A stretch of 64,000 bases of DNA, taken from Marinobacter santoriniensis NKSG1 (GTDB lineage Bacteria; Pseudomonadota; Gammaproteobacteria; Pseudomonadales; Oleiphilaceae). Shown here piece by piece: positions 42,921 to 53,404 of the stretch (position 1 is the first letter of the stretch; each line of letters opens with the position of its first letter). The notes beneath the pieces are model-generated. The model was not told the DNA's origin, ran no database searches, and saw only the letters and a list, made by a program, of their open reading frames with translations. Location: NCBI RefSeq assembly GCF_000347775.1, contig NZ_APAT01000005.1:248001-312000 (forward strand). The letters are read 5' to 3'. The position numbers and the translations under genes are program-made.

Positions 42921-43688
42921 TCAGGCTTTCTGTTGGCGACGGGCAAAGCCAAGACCCAGCAGCCCAAGGCCCAGCAGAGATAGCGTGCCAGGCTCCGGAA
43001 CCGAGTAGGAGAGCGCTTCCACGTAGCTCATGTGTGGTCCCCATCCGGACGCGGAGATCGCGTAATACTGATAGGACTCAGAAAGCGCGGTGGTGATGTA
43101 TTCCAGATCCGTTGGCCGAACCTGATTGTTGAACACGTTGGTGTAGTCTGTTCCGTCAGAACTGAAGAAGATGTTGAACAGCGCGTTCGCCGGATCGGTC
43201 ACACTGTTTGTGGTGGAGCCATCGACATGCTCTTTGTGATCGCCGTTAAACCAGACAGTATCCAGTGTTACCGAGTTGTTGAAATCAAAGAACAGAACCT
43301 CGTCTTTCCCGGGATCATTGCCGAAGTTGGAGGCGAAGCTATCCGAATCTCCGCCGCAGCTGGCGTTTTCAGAACAGACACCGAGACCGCCATGATTGGG
43401 GCTCAGATCCTGATCAACATTGTATGAGGTGATGGAATCGCGACTGAACGTTCCGTTGTTCAGGTTATCACCCGAGGAACGACCGCCGGAAACGGTAAAC
43501 CCGGTGAATCCGAGTGTGGATCCCCAGCGATCCGGATTTCCGGAATGGGCGGCGGTTGCGGTTTCAACATTGCCGCTTTTGGCGGTTCCACCGTTGTTGC
43601 CATCGAAAACGATCATTGTCGCGTTCGCTGACATGGCGCCCATGGCGAGCACGGTGCTTAAAGCGAGAACTATCCTGGTCTGTTTCAT
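42921..43688 (-). CDS. PEP-CTERM sorting domain protein
   Basis: 255 residues. Signal peptide to about residue 23 (…GAMSANA), a low-complexity Gly/Ser/Asp/Asn-rich beta domain with two cysteines (GVCSENASCGG), and the tripartite C-terminus VPEPGTLSLLGLGLLGLGFARRQQ. That C-terminus is the exosortase target: PEP motif, hydrophobic helix, basic end. By family it is cut by EpsH/XrtA-type exosortase and displayed outside the cell or in exopolysaccharide. No exosortase or EPS gene is in the window. A sigma-54-like promoter precedes it. Confidence 0.92.
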   Translation of the reverse strand: MKQTRIVLALSTVLAMGAMSANATMIVFDGNNGGTAKSGNVETATAAHSGNPDRWGSTLGFTGFTVSGGRSSGDNLNNGTFSRDSITSYNVDQDLSPNHGGLGVCSENASCGGDSDSFASNFGNDPGKDEVLFFDFNNSVTLDTVWFNGDHKEHVDGSTTNSVTDPANALFNIFFSSDGTDYTNVFNNQVRPTDLEYITTALSESYQYYAISASGWGPHMSYVEALSYSVPEPGTLSLLGLGLLGLGFARRQQKA

Positions 43689-43767
43689 TGAGCTCTTCCT
43701 TCCAGCTGCATTTTCAGTAAAAACGCTTTCTTATAGGTTGTCTTCGACTTCGGTCATGAGTGCATTT

Positions 43768-43782
43768 GCAAATGTCACGCCA
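43768..43782 (-). promoter_or_regulatory. sigma-54-type promoter of the PEP-CTERM gene
   Basis: On the minus strand TGGC (43782-43779) and TTGC (43771-43768) are spaced as in -24/-12 promoters: TGGCGT-N5-TTGCA against the consensus TGGCAC-N5-TTGCW. It lies about 80 bp before the start codon. A 12-bp palindrome CATTTGCAAATG (43763-43774) overlaps the -12 part. PEP-CTERM genes in other bacteria are known to be controlled by sigma-54 and PrsK/PrsR. Confidence 0.55.
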
Positions 43783-43972
43783 TCGCAAAAAAAATGAAAA
43801 TGTCATTCTTTAAATCAGTTGGTTACGGATTAATGTTCTGGGGCTGTAATACTGGCTTTTCGATATGCGTAAAAAATATCGACATATTTTCGGGGTTGAA
43901 ACGCAGCCATGGACGCCAGGCCATCACCGAGTGGTATTGTGAGAGTTGGATCGTCTGAACCGGAGGCTTGTC

Positions 43973-45175
43973 ATGAATCAGGAATCTGCATCCAGCCGAC
44001 AATCCCGTCTGGTGGCGGCACTGGCTGGCGGCTGGGTTGCGGACGCGGCGGCCCTTGGGTTGCACTGGGTTTATGACGGCCAACGCATTCAGGAGGTTGG
44101 CGGTCATTCACCAGAATTCATGCAACCGAGAGAAGAGTATTTCAAAGGGGTATTCGGTTACTTTGCCCACGGAGGAAAGCGCTCCGGCGATATCAGTCAC
44201 TATGGGGCTGCAACCGGTGTGCTTACCGACAGCCTGCTGGCCAACCGGGGAACCCTGGATATTCGTGACTATCAGCGGCGTTTCCGTACCTTTTTCGGGC
44301 CGGGTGGCCAGTGGCACGGTTACATCGATAACCCGACCCGGATCACCCTGGATAATCTGAACAGGAATGAGCAGAACGCCATCGAACAGGCGCTGGCAAG
44401 CACAGCTGTAAACCTGACCGACAGGCAGAAACGGATTCTCGTGCAGAAGGTGCTCCCCTACACCCGCTACCTGAGTGGAGATGAGCTGGAGGTACCGGTG
44501 CGACAAGCGGTCAACCTCACCTATCAGGACGAGGCGATACAGGACGCGGGTGTCCACATCGCGCAAACGATCGACCGGCAGCTCACTCCGCTAAGTGGTG
44601 CCGATGATACGCAATTGCCCGCAATCACCAAGTTGCCGCCTCTGGTCGCCTGCTTCTGCGGCCAGCATGACCTTATGGCGATGACTGAAGCGGCGGTCCG
44701 GGTCACCAATCACAGTGACGAAGCCGTCGCCTGGGCTCGCTGTTCGGCCCGTCTGCTCGACCACCTTTTCCGGGGCGAGCCATTGTCGTCGGCGCTTGAG
44801 GCCGCCATCGCCGAAGCACCGGATCCCGACGCGCTCACAAAGGCCCGGGCGGCAAGTTCTCTGGATGGCCCTGGCGCCGGGGACAGCCATGGACGCACCT
44901 GCTACCTGCACGAGGCCATGCCCGTCATCTTCCACATACTGTCCCATGCCAGAAGCTTCACGGAAGCCGTTCGTGCCAACATCCGGTGCGGCGGAGATTC
45001 GTGTGGAAGAGCCTGGATCATCGGGCCGGCCATGGCGGCCGTGTATGGCGTAGGCGGAGCTCAGGGTATTCCTCTGAGCTGGCTGGCCGGGGTTACCGAT
45101 GGCGATGCCATCTTTTCGGACCTGGAGAAGCTGGTGCCGATGGGGTCGTCGCTCCAAAACGATGTGGATGATTGA
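43973..45175 (+). CDS. ADP-ribosylglycohydrolase family protein
   Basis: 400 residues, all-alpha ARH fold. The start region reads AALAGGWVADAAALGLHWVYD. SGDISHYGAATGVL stands where ARH enzymes have the first metal cluster (usually G-D-x-x-G …, here with D-S-H). A C-terminal GAGDSHGR and GRAWIIGPAMAAVYG may supply the second. ATG at 43973 is chosen because CGGAGG precedes it at 43961-43966. Family members remove ADP-ribose from proteins or act on related N-glycosides; some eukaryotic relatives are crystallins. The metal ligands deviate, so activity is uncertain. Confidence 0.8.
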   Translation: MNQESASSRQSRLVAALAGGWVADAAALGLHWVYDGQRIQEVGGHSPEFMQPREEYFKGVFGYFAHGGKRSGDISHYGAATGVLTDSLLANRGTLDIRDYQRRFRTFFGPGGQWHGYIDNPTRITLDNLNRNEQNAIEQALASTAVNLTDRQKRILVQKVLPYTRYLSGDELEVPVRQAVNLTYQDEAIQDAGVHIAQTIDRQLTPLSGADDTQLPAITKLPPLVACFCGQHDLMAMTEAAVRVTNHSDEAVAWARCSARLLDHLFRGEPLSSALEAAIAEAPDPDALTKARAASSLDGPGAGDSHGRTCYLHEAMPVIFHILSHARSFTEAVRANIRCGGDSCGRAWIIGPAMAAVYGVGGAQGIPLSWLAGVTDGDAIFSDLEKLVPMGSSLQNDVDD

Positions 45176-45252
45176 CGAATGTCGAAAAGGGCGTAGCCTG
45201 AGAGGCCAACACCGAGTAGATCAACTCAACTCCAACCCTGGGAAGTACCTGT

Positions 45253-45498
45253 ATGCCTCTGGAAAAGCACGATCTGATTCACGAAATGCCGGAATCCAAA
45301 GACGCGATCCATGCCCTGAAAACCGGCAACCATCATTTTGCAAAGCTGTTTGATGAGTACCATGAGGTGGATCACTCCGTTCACCGCATCGAAACGGGTG
45401 CAGAGAACGCCGGTGACGAAGACCTGGAAAACCTCAAGAAGCAGCGCCTCCATCTCAAGGATCAGCTGTCTGCCATGATTCGCGAGTACGAGTCTTAA
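45253..45498 (+). CDS. YdcH-family (DUF465) small coiled-coil protein
   Basis: 81 residues, charged helical hairpin with HDLIHEMPESKDAIHALKTG and LKKQRLHLKDQLSAMI. This is the usual length and helical plan of YdcH/DUF465 proteins, whose function is unknown. GGGAAG lies before the ATG. Probably a single gene between the ARH gene and a PAS-GGDEF gene. Confidence 0.8.
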   Translation: MPLEKHDLIHEMPESKDAIHALKTGNHHFAKLFDEYHEVDHSVHRIETGAENAGDEDLENLKKQRLHLKDQLSAMIREYES

Positions 45499-45562
45499 GC
45501 ACCGGGATCTTCAGCCTGACTGAAATCTCAAGGGACATGGACGAGTATTGAAGCCTGATGAC

Positions 45563-47140
45563 TCAGAGGGCTTTTATCTGGTCTCGTCCGTTTTCTTTAG
45601 CCTGCAGAAGCGCCGCGTCGGCTCGCCTCAATGCCTGACGAGGGGATTCATTGTGTCCGACCTCAGCAACTCCCAGGCTAATCGTTATGCGTCCGATGAC
45701 AGGGTGCGAGAGATCTCGCACCCGCATTCTCAGTTCGTTGGCAAGGCGAAGTGCGCCTTCGAGCGACGTTTGTGGCAGTAACACCACGAACTCCTCTCCG
45801 CCCCAACGAGACAGGCGGTCGGATTGTCGCAGACGCAAGGACAACTCTTCGGATATCAATCGCAACGCATCATCGCCTGCGTCATGGCCATGAAGGTCAT
45901 TGACCTGTTTGAAATGGTCGATATCGACTATCACCAATGAATAGGGCTGGTTGTAACGGATGGCTTCTTCGTGCGTTTCTTGTAGCGTTTGTTCGAAGCG
46001 ACGACGATTCCATAAACCCGTAAGTGGATCCAGGTGGGCCTCGCTCTCGAGCCTTTTCAGGTTGTTCTTCTGGTCTGTGACATCCCAGTACTGCCAAAGA
46101 TGGCCGAGATTGGCTTTCCCATAGAAGACAGGCACATAGGTACGCTCAAAGATGCGGCCATCTACCATCTGAAGTTCTGATGTAATGGCTTCTCGCTCTT
46201 CAATAGCGCGATCAATCCCCGCGATAAACGCGCCAGGTTCCTGAAACAAATCCTTGCTCTGTTCGGCGGCTTCGGCGCAATCAGCACCTTCAAGTGCCTC
46301 AGGTGGAGCATCGATGTTGAATAAGTCGCAAAAGCTCTGGTTGGCAAGGAGCAATCGGCGTTTCTCATCTTCTACCAATATGCCGCCCCGCAGATTTCTG
46401 ATGAGCGCAGCGAGCCGCTCGCGAGCGTTCCTGGAGTTAAAGTCACTCTCCACGCGGGCAGTGATGTCGGTTTCGCTCACCATGATGACGCGGTCTCCAG
46501 TGACCGGATCTATCATGTGCTGTAAATAAATTCGGTGCCAACGTTCGCCAAGCGTTGTACGCACGGGAGCTTCCAGCATGCAGCTCTCGTCTTTGCCGGC
46601 TGCCCAGAGGTGTATCTTTTCGATGTCGCTATTACGAATAAAGCGCTCAGCCAAACGGGCACTATTGGAACACTTTGCTCGCGCGGAAGGATTTTGAGTC
46701 AGAAGATGGCCTTGCCTATCAAAGATCGAGATGAGTGTTGGCACATGGCGTAATGCTTCCTGGGCACGCAGGGCTGAAGTGTCCTGTTCTTCGACCAGTT
46801 GGGCTTCAACCAACATTCCGAGGCTTTCTTCAAGTTGATAACCGGAACATAGGCAACGTACGGTTTTGGGGCGTCCATTCGGGTAAAACGTCCACGTCTC
46901 TACGACTGTTTCTCCCTGCTCAAACCGCTTCAAGTATTCATGCAGGCGACTTTGCGCAGATTTCGAAATCTCGGCTCGGAAATCCCTGCTACAAAGTGTG
47001 TTGAGATCATCAACACCCCAAAAAGCCATTCCAGCAGAGTTGGCCCAAACCATAGCCAGACGCTCTATGTCGAAAATCCATAGAGGCGTTTGAAGCCGAT
47101 CGGCGACCAGGGTGTTGGGATCTAGCGACGACACACGCAA
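45563..47140 (-). CDS. PAS-PAS-GGDEF diguanylate cyclase
   Basis: 525 residues without membrane segments, so probably cytosolic. Two or three PAS-like domains cover residues about 10-350, one with RTTLGERWHRIYLQH and MVSETDITARV. A C-terminal GGDEF domain follows, with DPLTGLWNRRRFEQTL, DIDHFKQVNDLHGHDAGD and an active GGEEF. The residues before it read LRLRQSDRLSRWGGEEF, with R-x-S-D in place of the inhibitory RxxD order. The start codon is TTG (47140) with GGAGA ahead. It should make c-di-GMP in response to a cytosolic or redox signal. Confidence 0.9.
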   Translation of the reverse strand: MRVSSLDPNTLVADRLQTPLWIFDIERLAMVWANSAGMAFWGVDDLNTLCSRDFRAEISKSAQSRLHEYLKRFEQGETVVETWTFYPNGRPKTVRCLCSGYQLEESLGMLVEAQLVEEQDTSALRAQEALRHVPTLISIFDRQGHLLTQNPSARAKCSNSARLAERFIRNSDIEKIHLWAAGKDESCMLEAPVRTTLGERWHRIYLQHMIDPVTGDRVIMVSETDITARVESDFNSRNARERLAALIRNLRGGILVEDEKRRLLLANQSFCDLFNIDAPPEALEGADCAEAAEQSKDLFQEPGAFIAGIDRAIEEREAITSELQMVDGRIFERTYVPVFYGKANLGHLWQYWDVTDQKNNLKRLESEAHLDPLTGLWNRRRFEQTLQETHEEAIRYNQPYSLVIVDIDHFKQVNDLHGHDAGDDALRLISEELSLRLRQSDRLSRWGGEEFVVLLPQTSLEGALRLANELRMRVRDLSHPVIGRITISLGVAEVGHNESPRQALRRADAALLQAKENGRDQIKAL

Positions 47141-47316
47141 AACCTATCTCCAGTGTTCCGATTTCACTCCAGGGCGCATTCTTTCCCGACGGCTTCTCGC
47201 AGTTTTGCGCATTCGAATCACCGTCACAACGCTCATTTGTTAAACCTACTTAAAATATGTAACTTTTCAATGCGAAGCGTTGAGCAGCCTGATAGCCAGT
47301 TCTCATTACAACGAAA

Positions 47317-47341
47317 AACCCCCGACCAAAGGCCGGGGGTT
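47317..47341 (-). terminator. terminator at the end of the liu operon
   Basis: AACCCCCGACC (47317-47327) and GGCCGGGGGTT (47331-47341) form an 11-bp stem with one mismatch and a 3-base loop. A T-run follows on the minus strand (complement of the A-run 47314-47318). It lies about 33 bp past the acyl-CoA synthetase stop and closes the minus-strand liu operon. Confidence 0.85.
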
Positions 47342-47373
47342 GAAGGTGGGAAAAGCCATGAAGCTGTCGCTGG

Positions 47374-49059
47374 TTACTTCAGCCCCATTTCCTCGATCGA
47401 GATCTCCCGCATCTTGAACTTCTGGATCTTCCCGGTGACGGTCATCGGGAATTCGTCCACGAACTTGTAGTTGCGGGGGATCTTGAAGTGGGCAATCTGG
47501 CCCTTGCAGAATTCCTGCAGGTCGTCGCCGGTGACCGGCTCTGCGTCCGGGCGGAGTTTTACCCAGGCGATCAGCTCTTCACCGTATTTCTCGTCCGGAA
47601 TACCGGTGACCTGCACCTCTTCGATGGACGGATGGGTGTAGAGGAACTCTTCGATCTCTTTCGGGTAGATGTTCTCGCCGCCGCGAATCACCATGTCCTT
47701 GATGCGGCCGACAATCTGGACGTAGCCCTCGTCGTCCATGGTGGCCAGGTCGCCGGTGTGCATCCAGCCGGCGCTGTCGATGGCCTCGCGGGTTTTCTCC
47801 TCGTTGTTCCAGTACTTCAGCATCACGCTGTAGCCACGGGTGCACAGCTCGCCGATCTCGCCACGGGGGACGACATTGCCGGTGCCCGGATCGACGATCT
47901 TGGTCTCCAGGTGCGGCTGGGTGCGGCCCACGGTGGTGACTTGCTTCTCGAACGGGTCGAGGGAGCTGGTCTGGGTGGAGACCGGGCTGGTTTCGGTCAT
48001 GCCGTAGGCGATCTGAACCTCTTTCATGTTCATCTTGCCATTGACCTTCTTCATCACCTCCGCCGGGCAGATGGAGCCGGCCATGATGCCGGTGCGCAGG
48101 GTGGAGAGGTCGTAGCTTTCGAACTCGGGATCGGCCAGTTCGGCGATGAACATGGTCGGCACACCATACAGGGCGGTGGCTTTCTCCTGATGGACCGCCT
48201 TCAGGACGGACTTGGGTTCGAAGCCTTCGTCGGCGTAGATCATGGTGGAACCGTGGGTGATACAGCCCAGGTTACCCATCACCATGCCGAAGCAGTGGTA
48301 CAGAGGTACCGGGATCACCAGGCGGTCTTTCTCGGTCAGGCGCTGGCTTTCGCCCACGAAATACCCGTTATTCAGGATATTGTGGTGGGTAAGGGTGGCA
48401 CCTTTCGGGTTGCCGGTGGTGCCGGAGGTGAACTGGATGTTGATCGGGTCGTCGAACTGCAGTTCGTCCTGGCGCTTGATCAGGTCCTGTTCGGAGACAT
48501 CGCCCGAGAAGCCGACGAATTCGTCCCAGGTCCACATGCCGTCGTGGCGGTTTTTGTCCACGTTGATCACGGCCCGAAGCTCCGGTACCCGGTGGGCCTT
48601 GAGTTGGCCCGGGGCGCTGCGGTTAAGTTCCGGGGCCAGCTCGTACAGCATCTCCCGGTAGTTGGAGGCCTTGAAGCTGTCGGCGGTGACAATCACGCTG
48701 ATGCCAGCGAGGTTCATGGCGTATTCCAGCTCATGCACGCCGTAGGCCGGGTTGATGTTCACCAGGATGGCGCCGACCTTGGCGGTGGCAAACTGGGTGA
48801 CGGTCCACTCGTAACGGTTGGGTGACCAGATGCCGACCCGGTCGCCGCGTTTGACGCCAATGGCCAGGAACGCGCGGGCGGCCTCGTCGACCTTTTCCAC
48901 GAATTCTTTGTAGGTCCAGCGGATGTCCTGGTGCAGGCAGACCAGGGCTTCGGTGTCGGGGAACTGCTCGGCCGTGCGGTCCAGCATTTCACCGATGGTC
49001 ATGCCCAGCAGGGGTACCTCGGCGGTTCCGCTGGTATAGCTTGGGAGAGTCTTGCTCAT
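47374..49059 (-). CDS. AMP-dependent acyl-CoA synthetase of the liu operon
   Basis: 561 residues. P-loop-like AMP-binding motif [16 protein letters not shown], the A5 stretch [28 protein letters not shown] and the C-terminal Lys region [15 protein letters not shown]. It activates a carboxylic acid to its CoA ester, probably medium- or branched-chain. Its place at the end of the leucine/isovalerate operon suggests entry of acids into that pathway. It is co-directional with the AhpD-like gene, 52 bp away, and ends at a strong terminator. Confidence 0.92.
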   Translation of the reverse strand: MSKTLPSYTSGTAEVPLLGMTIGEMLDRTAEQFPDTEALVCLHQDIRWTYKEFVEKVDEAARAFLAIGVKRGDRVGIWSPNRYEWTVTQFATAKVGAILVNINPAYGVHELEYAMNLAGISVIVTADSFKASNYREMLYELAPELNRSAPGQLKAHRVPELRAVINVDKNRHDGMWTWDEFVGFSGDVSEQDLIKRQDELQFDDPINIQFTSGTTGNPKGATLTHHNILNNGYFVGESQRLTEKDRLVIPVPLYHCFGMVMGNLGCITHGSTMIYADEGFEPKSVLKAVHQEKATALYGVPTMFIAELADPEFESYDLSTLRTGIMAGSICPAEVMKKVNGKMNMKEVQIAYGMTETSPVSTQTSSLDPFEKQVTTVGRTQPHLETKIVDPGTGNVVPRGEIGELCTRGYSVMLKYWNNEEKTREAIDSAGWMHTGDLATMDDEGYVQIVGRIKDMVIRGGENIYPKEIEEFLYTHPSIEEVQVTGIPDEKYGEELIAWVKLRPDAEPVTGDDLQEFCKGQIAHFKIPRNYKFVDEFPMTVTGKIQKFKMREISIEEMGLK

Positions 49060-49111
49060 TGTCTCTGCCTCCGTTGTTGTTGTAGTCGAGGGCTGGCAAG
49101 TCTGCGGCTTG

Positions 49112-49690
49112 CTAGCGACTCTGGCTGTGATACTCGGGGTTGGGTTGCATATCGCTGGCGATGGCCACGCGATTGGACATGTTGTAGAAACCGACCAGGT
49201 TGCTCACGTCCCAGATGGCGCGATCGCTCAGGCCTGCATCGCGGAGGGCCTGAATGTCCTGTTCGGTGACGGTCGCCGGTGAACGGGTGAGGTGGGATGC
49301 GAAATCCAGCATCGCCCGCTGGCGTTTGTCCAGGTTGGCGGTGCGGTAGTTCATCACCATGTGCTCGCCCAGCGCCGGGTCGCCGCTCAGTACCCGCACG
49401 GCGGCGCCGTGGGCCACCAGGCAGTAGAAGCACTTGTTCTCGGAGGAGACCACCACGGCGATCATTTCCCTCTCCAGCTTGGAGAGTTCACCTTCGCCGA
49501 GCATGAGCTCGTTGTAGAGGCGGGTGAAGCCGTCAAGCTGTTTGAGGTTCTGGCTGTAGGCAGTCAGTACGTTCGGGATCATGCCGAGTTTTTCCTGGCA
49601 GATTTCGAAGTACTTGCGGGTGTCTTCCGGAAGATCGCTGATCTCGGGGATCGGCAGGTCCAGGGCGACGACGTTTTTGTTATGGTTCAT
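49112..49690 (-). CDS. AhpD-like peroxidase-related protein (carboxymuconolactone decarboxylase family)
   Basis: 192-residue helical protein of the carboxymuconolactone decarboxylase superfamily. The redox motif is C-x-x-C with a following His: [23 protein letters not shown] at 49690 is chosen because it overlaps the HMG-CoA lyase stop (ATGA) and has GGAGG 8 bp ahead; the alternative ATG 6 bp upstream is too close to that site. Proteins of this type reduce peroxides or detoxify reactive intermediates. Its role within a leucine-catabolic operon is not established. Confidence 0.85.
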   Translation of the reverse strand: MNHNKNVVALDLPIPEISDLPEDTRKYFEICQEKLGMIPNVLTAYSQNLKQLDGFTRLYNELMLGEGELSKLEREMIAVVVSSENKCFYCLVAHGAAVRVLSGDPALGEHMVMNYRTANLDKRQRAMLDFASHLTRSPATVTEQDIQALRDAGLSDRAIWDVSNLVGFYNMSNRVAIASDMQPNPEYHSQSR

Positions 49691-50595
49691 TGGCATTGGC
49701 CTCCAAGAGCCTGGCCCACTTTGGAGCCGTTGTGGCGGTTCAGTTGTCCGCAAATCCAGTCACCGGTTGCGACGAGCTTGTCGAGGTCGACACCGGTCTC
49801 GATACCCAGGCCATTAAGCAGGTATAGCACGTCCTCTGTGGCAACGTTGCCGGAGGCGCCTTTCGCGTAGGGGCAACCGCCCAGTCCGGCGACGGAGGCG
49901 TCGATCACGGCCACGCCTTCTTCCACCACAGCGTAAAGATTCGCCAGGGCCTGGCCGTAGGTGTCGTGGAAGTGGGCGGCCAGACGTTCCATGGGAATGT
50001 GTTTGGCGACCGCTTCCAGCATCCGCTTGGCTTTCAGCGGGGTGCCGACGCCGATGGTGTCACCCAGGGAGATTTCGTAGCAGCCCATGTCGTACAGGGC
50101 TTTGGCCACGGTGGCGACCTGTTCGGGATCGATGTCGCCTTCGTAGGGGCAGCCCAGTACCGTGGAGACGTAGCCGCGCACGGGGATGTTGTGCTTGCGG
50201 GCTTCTTCCACCACCGGGGCGAAGCGCTCCAGGCTCTCTGCAATGGTGCAGTTGATGTTCTTCTTGGTGAACGACTCGGACGCCGCACCGAACACCGCCA
50301 CTTCGTCCACCTTCGCCGCGAGGGCGTTTTCAAAGCCCTTGAGGTTGGGGGTGAGGGCGGAGTAGCGAACACCGGCCTTGCGGGTGATGCCGGCCATTAC
50401 GTCGGCGGCATCGCCCATCTGCGGGACCCACTTGGGCGAGACGAAGCTGGCGGCTTCGATGTGGTTCAGACCAGCGTTGGCAAGCCGGTCAATGAGACCG
50501 GTCTTGATGGCGGTGGCGATGACCGGGCCGGGCTCGTTCTGGAGTCCGTCCCGGGGGCTCATTTCCACCAGGCGTACCTGTTTCGGAAAGGCCAT
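49687..50595 (-). CDS. liuE: hydroxymethylglutaryl-CoA lyase
   Basis: 302 residues, (beta/alpha)8 lyase cutting 3-hydroxy-3-methylglutaryl-CoA to acetyl-CoA and acetoacetate, the last step of leucine degradation. The start is [14 protein letters not shown], with the catalytic Arg/Asp. The Cys-loop signature is [19 protein letters not shown]. Its ATG overlaps the liuD stop by one base and its stop overlaps the next gene (ATGA), showing tight co-translation. Confidence 0.95.
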   Translation of the reverse strand: MAFPKQVRLVEMSPRDGLQNEPGPVIATAIKTGLIDRLANAGLNHIEAASFVSPKWVPQMGDAADVMAGITRKAGVRYSALTPNLKGFENALAAKVDEVAVFGAASESFTKKNINCTIAESLERFAPVVEEARKHNIPVRGYVSTVLGCPYEGDIDPEQVATVAKALYDMGCYEISLGDTIGVGTPLKAKRMLEAVAKHIPMERLAAHFHDTYGQALANLYAVVEEGVAVIDASVAGLGGCPYAKGASGNVATEDVLYLLNGLGIETGVDLDKLVATGDWICGQLNRHNGSKVGQALGGQCQ

Positions 50596-52583
50596 TACTC
50601 TGACTCCTCGGTGTCGATGGCGATGAGCTCGGCGCCTTCGGAGACCTGGTCACCTTCGGCGAAGAAGATCTCGCTGACCACGCCGTCGGCCGGGGCCTTG
50701 ATGGCGTGCTCCATCTTCATCGCTTCCATGATCACCAGGGTCTGGCCGGCGGTGACCTTGTCGCCCACCTTGGCCTGCACCGCCACAATCGCACCATTCA
50801 TCGGGGCTTCGAGGCTGCCTTCGCCGGCCAGTTCCTCGAAACCGTAGGTTTCGCGATAGACGATGCACTTGAAGGTGTCGCCCTCGTAGAACAGGACCAG
50901 TTCTTCGCCGTGCAGGTTCCCGTGCACGCTGATGCGGTGGCCATTGATGACCGCCTGCAGGTAGTCCTCATTGAGTTTGGCGTTGAGGTAGTAGACGCTG
51001 CCGCCCACGAATACCTGGTACCGGTCGTCCCGCTCCAGGATCTTCAGTTCGTGGATGTCTTCGCCCACCTGCAGCTTCAGCGGCTGGGCGTATTCGGAAT
51101 TCATACGCCAGCTGTTCTTGCGGCCGAACGGCGACCAGGGATCGGCGGTGACCGGTTCGACGGACTTGCGCTGCTCCAGTACGAAGCCGGCGGCCAGTAC
51201 CAGGGCCTTGTCGATGTCGAGCCGGGATTTCGGGAACAGCAACTCCTCGTGAGTGGCGATGAAGTTGGTGGTCAGTTCCGCTTCCCGGAACGGCTGGCTG
51301 TCAACCGCCGCGTGCAGGAACCGGATGTTGGTCTTCAGGCCGGCAATGCGATAGTGCTCCAGGGCCTGGACCATGCGGTTGACGGCCTGGTCGCGGGTTT
51401 CGTCCCACACGATCAGTTTGGCGATCATGGGGTCGTAGTGGATGCTGATGTCGTCGCCTTCGGTGACGCCAGTGTCCACCCGCACGTGGGCGGATTCGTC
51501 CGGGGTGCTCAGGTAGCGCAGGTTACCGGTGGCCGGCAGGAAGTCCTGATCCGGGTCCTCGGCGTAGATGCGCGCCTCGACGGCGTGACCGCGGGTTTTC
51601 ACCTGCTCCTGGGTCAGCGGCAGGGGCTCGCCCCAGGCCACTTTCAGCTGCCACTCCACCAGATCCTGGCCGGTGACCATTTCCGTGACCGGATGTTCCA
51701 CCTGCAGGCGGGTGTTCATCTCCATGAAAAAGAAGGAGCCGTCCACGTCATACAGGAACTCGACGGTGCCGGCGCCCACGTAGTTGATGGCCTGGGCGGC
51801 ACGCACGGCGGCTTCACCCATGGCTTTGCGGGTGTCCTCGGACAGACCCGGCGCGGGGGCTTCTTCCAGCACTTTCTGGTGACGGCGCTGCACGGAGCAA
51901 TCCCGCTCTGCCAGGTAGATGCCATTGCCGTCCTTGTCGCAGAAGACCTGGATTTCCACGTGGCGCGGCTGGGTCAGGTAACGCTCGATGAGCATGTCCG
52001 GGTTGCCGAACGCGTTCTTCGCTTCCCGCTGGGCGGCCGCGAGGGCGTCGTCAAATTCGTCCATGTTCTCGACCACCCGCATGCCCTTGCCGCCTCCGCC
52101 GGCGACGGCTTTCAGCAGCAGCGGGAAGCCGCATTTCTCGGCTTCGGCCCGCAGCAGATCCGGGGACTGGTCCTTGCCGTGGTAACCCGGCACCAGCGGC
52201 ACACCGGCTTCTTCCATGATCGCCTTGGCGGCGGACTTGGAGCCCATGGCCGCGATGGCGGAGGAGGGCGGGCCAATGAAGGCGATGTCGTTGGCTTCGC
52301 AGGCTTCGGCGAAGTCGGTGTTCTCGGAGAGGAAACCGTAGCCCGGGTGGACCGCCTGGGCGCCGCTCTTCTTGGCGATTTCGATGATCTTTTCGCCCCG
52401 CAGGTAACTCTCGGAGCTGGGTGCCGGCCCGATGTGGAAGGCCTCGTCGGCCATGGCCACGTGCCGGGCGTTGGCGTCGGCGTCGGAATAGACCGCGACG
52501 CAGCGGATGCCCATGCGATGGGCCGTCTGGATAACCCGGCAGGCGATTTCGCCCCGGTTGGCAATCAGGATTTTACTGAACAT
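50595..52583 (-). CDS. liuD: methylcrotonyl-CoA carboxylase biotin-containing alpha subunit
   Basis: 662 residues: biotin carboxylase domain (1 to about 450; [36 protein letters not shown]) and a C-terminal biotinyl domain with the biotinylation site EAMKMEHAI near residue 630. It carboxylates biotin with ATP and bicarbonate for 3-methylcrotonyl-CoA carboxylation, with LiuB. It overlaps its neighbours by one base on each side. Confidence 0.95.
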   Translation of the reverse strand: MFSKILIANRGEIACRVIQTAHRMGIRCVAVYSDADANARHVAMADEAFHIGPAPSSESYLRGEKIIEIAKKSGAQAVHPGYGFLSENTDFAEACEANDIAFIGPPSSAIAAMGSKSAAKAIMEEAGVPLVPGYHGKDQSPDLLRAEAEKCGFPLLLKAVAGGGGKGMRVVENMDEFDDALAAAQREAKNAFGNPDMLIERYLTQPRHVEIQVFCDKDGNGIYLAERDCSVQRRHQKVLEEAPAPGLSEDTRKAMGEAAVRAAQAINYVGAGTVEFLYDVDGSFFFMEMNTRLQVEHPVTEMVTGQDLVEWQLKVAWGEPLPLTQEQVKTRGHAVEARIYAEDPDQDFLPATGNLRYLSTPDESAHVRVDTGVTEGDDISIHYDPMIAKLIVWDETRDQAVNRMVQALEHYRIAGLKTNIRFLHAAVDSQPFREAELTTNFIATHEELLFPKSRLDIDKALVLAAGFVLEQRKSVEPVTADPWSPFGRKNSWRMNSEYAQPLKLQVGEDIHELKILERDDRYQVFVGGSVYYLNAKLNEDYLQAVINGHRISVHGNLHGEELVLFYEGDTFKCIVYRETYGFEELAGEGSLEAPMNGAIVAVQAKVGDKVTAGQTLVIMEAMKMEHAIKAPADGVVSEIFFAEGDQVSEGAELIAIDTEESE

Positions 52584-53389
52584 TAGTCTTCCTCCGGTAC
52601 CCAGTTGGCCTTGCGCTTGTTGAGGAAGGCGCTGAGCCCTTCCTGGCCTTCGTCGCCCACCCGGATGGCTGCGATGCGCTGGGCGGTGTCTTCAATTACG
52701 TCGTCACTGATGGCCTTGTGGCTGACCGCGAACACGAGATCCTTGGCGGCCTGCATGGCTTCGGGGCCGTTGTTGGCCAGCTGGCGCAGCATGTCGTTGC
52801 ACCGCTGTTCCATGGCTTCGAGGTCGTCGCAGACGATGTGGACCAGGCCATACTCCTGTGCTTCCCGGGCGCTGAAAATCTCGGCCGAGAGGAAGTACCG
52901 GCGGGCCTGGCGCTCACCGATGGCCCGCACCACGTACGGGCCGATGACCGCGGGAATGAGGCCCAGCTTGACTTCGCTGAGGCAGAAACTGGATTTCTCG
53001 GTGGCCAGTACGATGTCACAACAGGCCGCCAGGCCCACGGCGCCACCGAAGGCGGCTCCCTGCAGCAGGCCGATGACCGGCTTGGACAGGTGGTTGAGCA
53101 CATTCATCAGCCGCGCCAGTTCCCGGGAGTCGTCCAGGTTTTCCTGGTGGGTGTTGTCGGCCATGCGACGCATCCAGCCCAGGTCGGCACCGGCGGAGAA
53201 GTGTTTGCCTTCGGAACGCAGGATCACCACTCGGGTGTCGTTGTCTGTGTCCACTTCCGTCAGCGCATCGATCAGCTGCTGGATGATCACATCGTCAAAG
53301 GCGTTGCGTTTGTCGGGGCGGTTCAGCACAACCTCGGTCACGCCGCCATCGCGGCGCCGGAGCAGAACCGCAGATTCCTGTTCTGACAT
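52583..53389 (-). CDS. liuC: methylglutaconyl-CoA hydratase
   Basis: 268-residue crotonase-fold enzyme that hydrates 3-methylglutaconyl-CoA to HMG-CoA. Visible are NRPDKRNAFDD, the oxyanion-hole strand EGKHFSAGADLGWM and GAAFGGAVGLAACCDIVLAT, and the catalytic acid region CLSEVKLGLIPAVIGPY. Its stop shares one base with the next gene. It lies 15 bp after liuB. Confidence 0.93.
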   Translation of the reverse strand: MSEQESAVLLRRRDGGVTEVVLNRPDKRNAFDDVIIQQLIDALTEVDTDNDTRVVILRSEGKHFSAGADLGWMRRMADNTHQENLDDSRELARLMNVLNHLSKPVIGLLQGAAFGGAVGLAACCDIVLATEKSSFCLSEVKLGLIPAVIGPYVVRAIGERQARRYFLSAEIFSAREAQEYGLVHIVCDDLEAMEQRCNDMLRQLANNGPEAMQAAKDLVFAVSHKAISDDVIEDTAQRIAAIRVGDEGQEGLSAFLNKRKANWVPEED

Positions 53390-53404
53390 GGTCTTGATCC
53401 TCGG

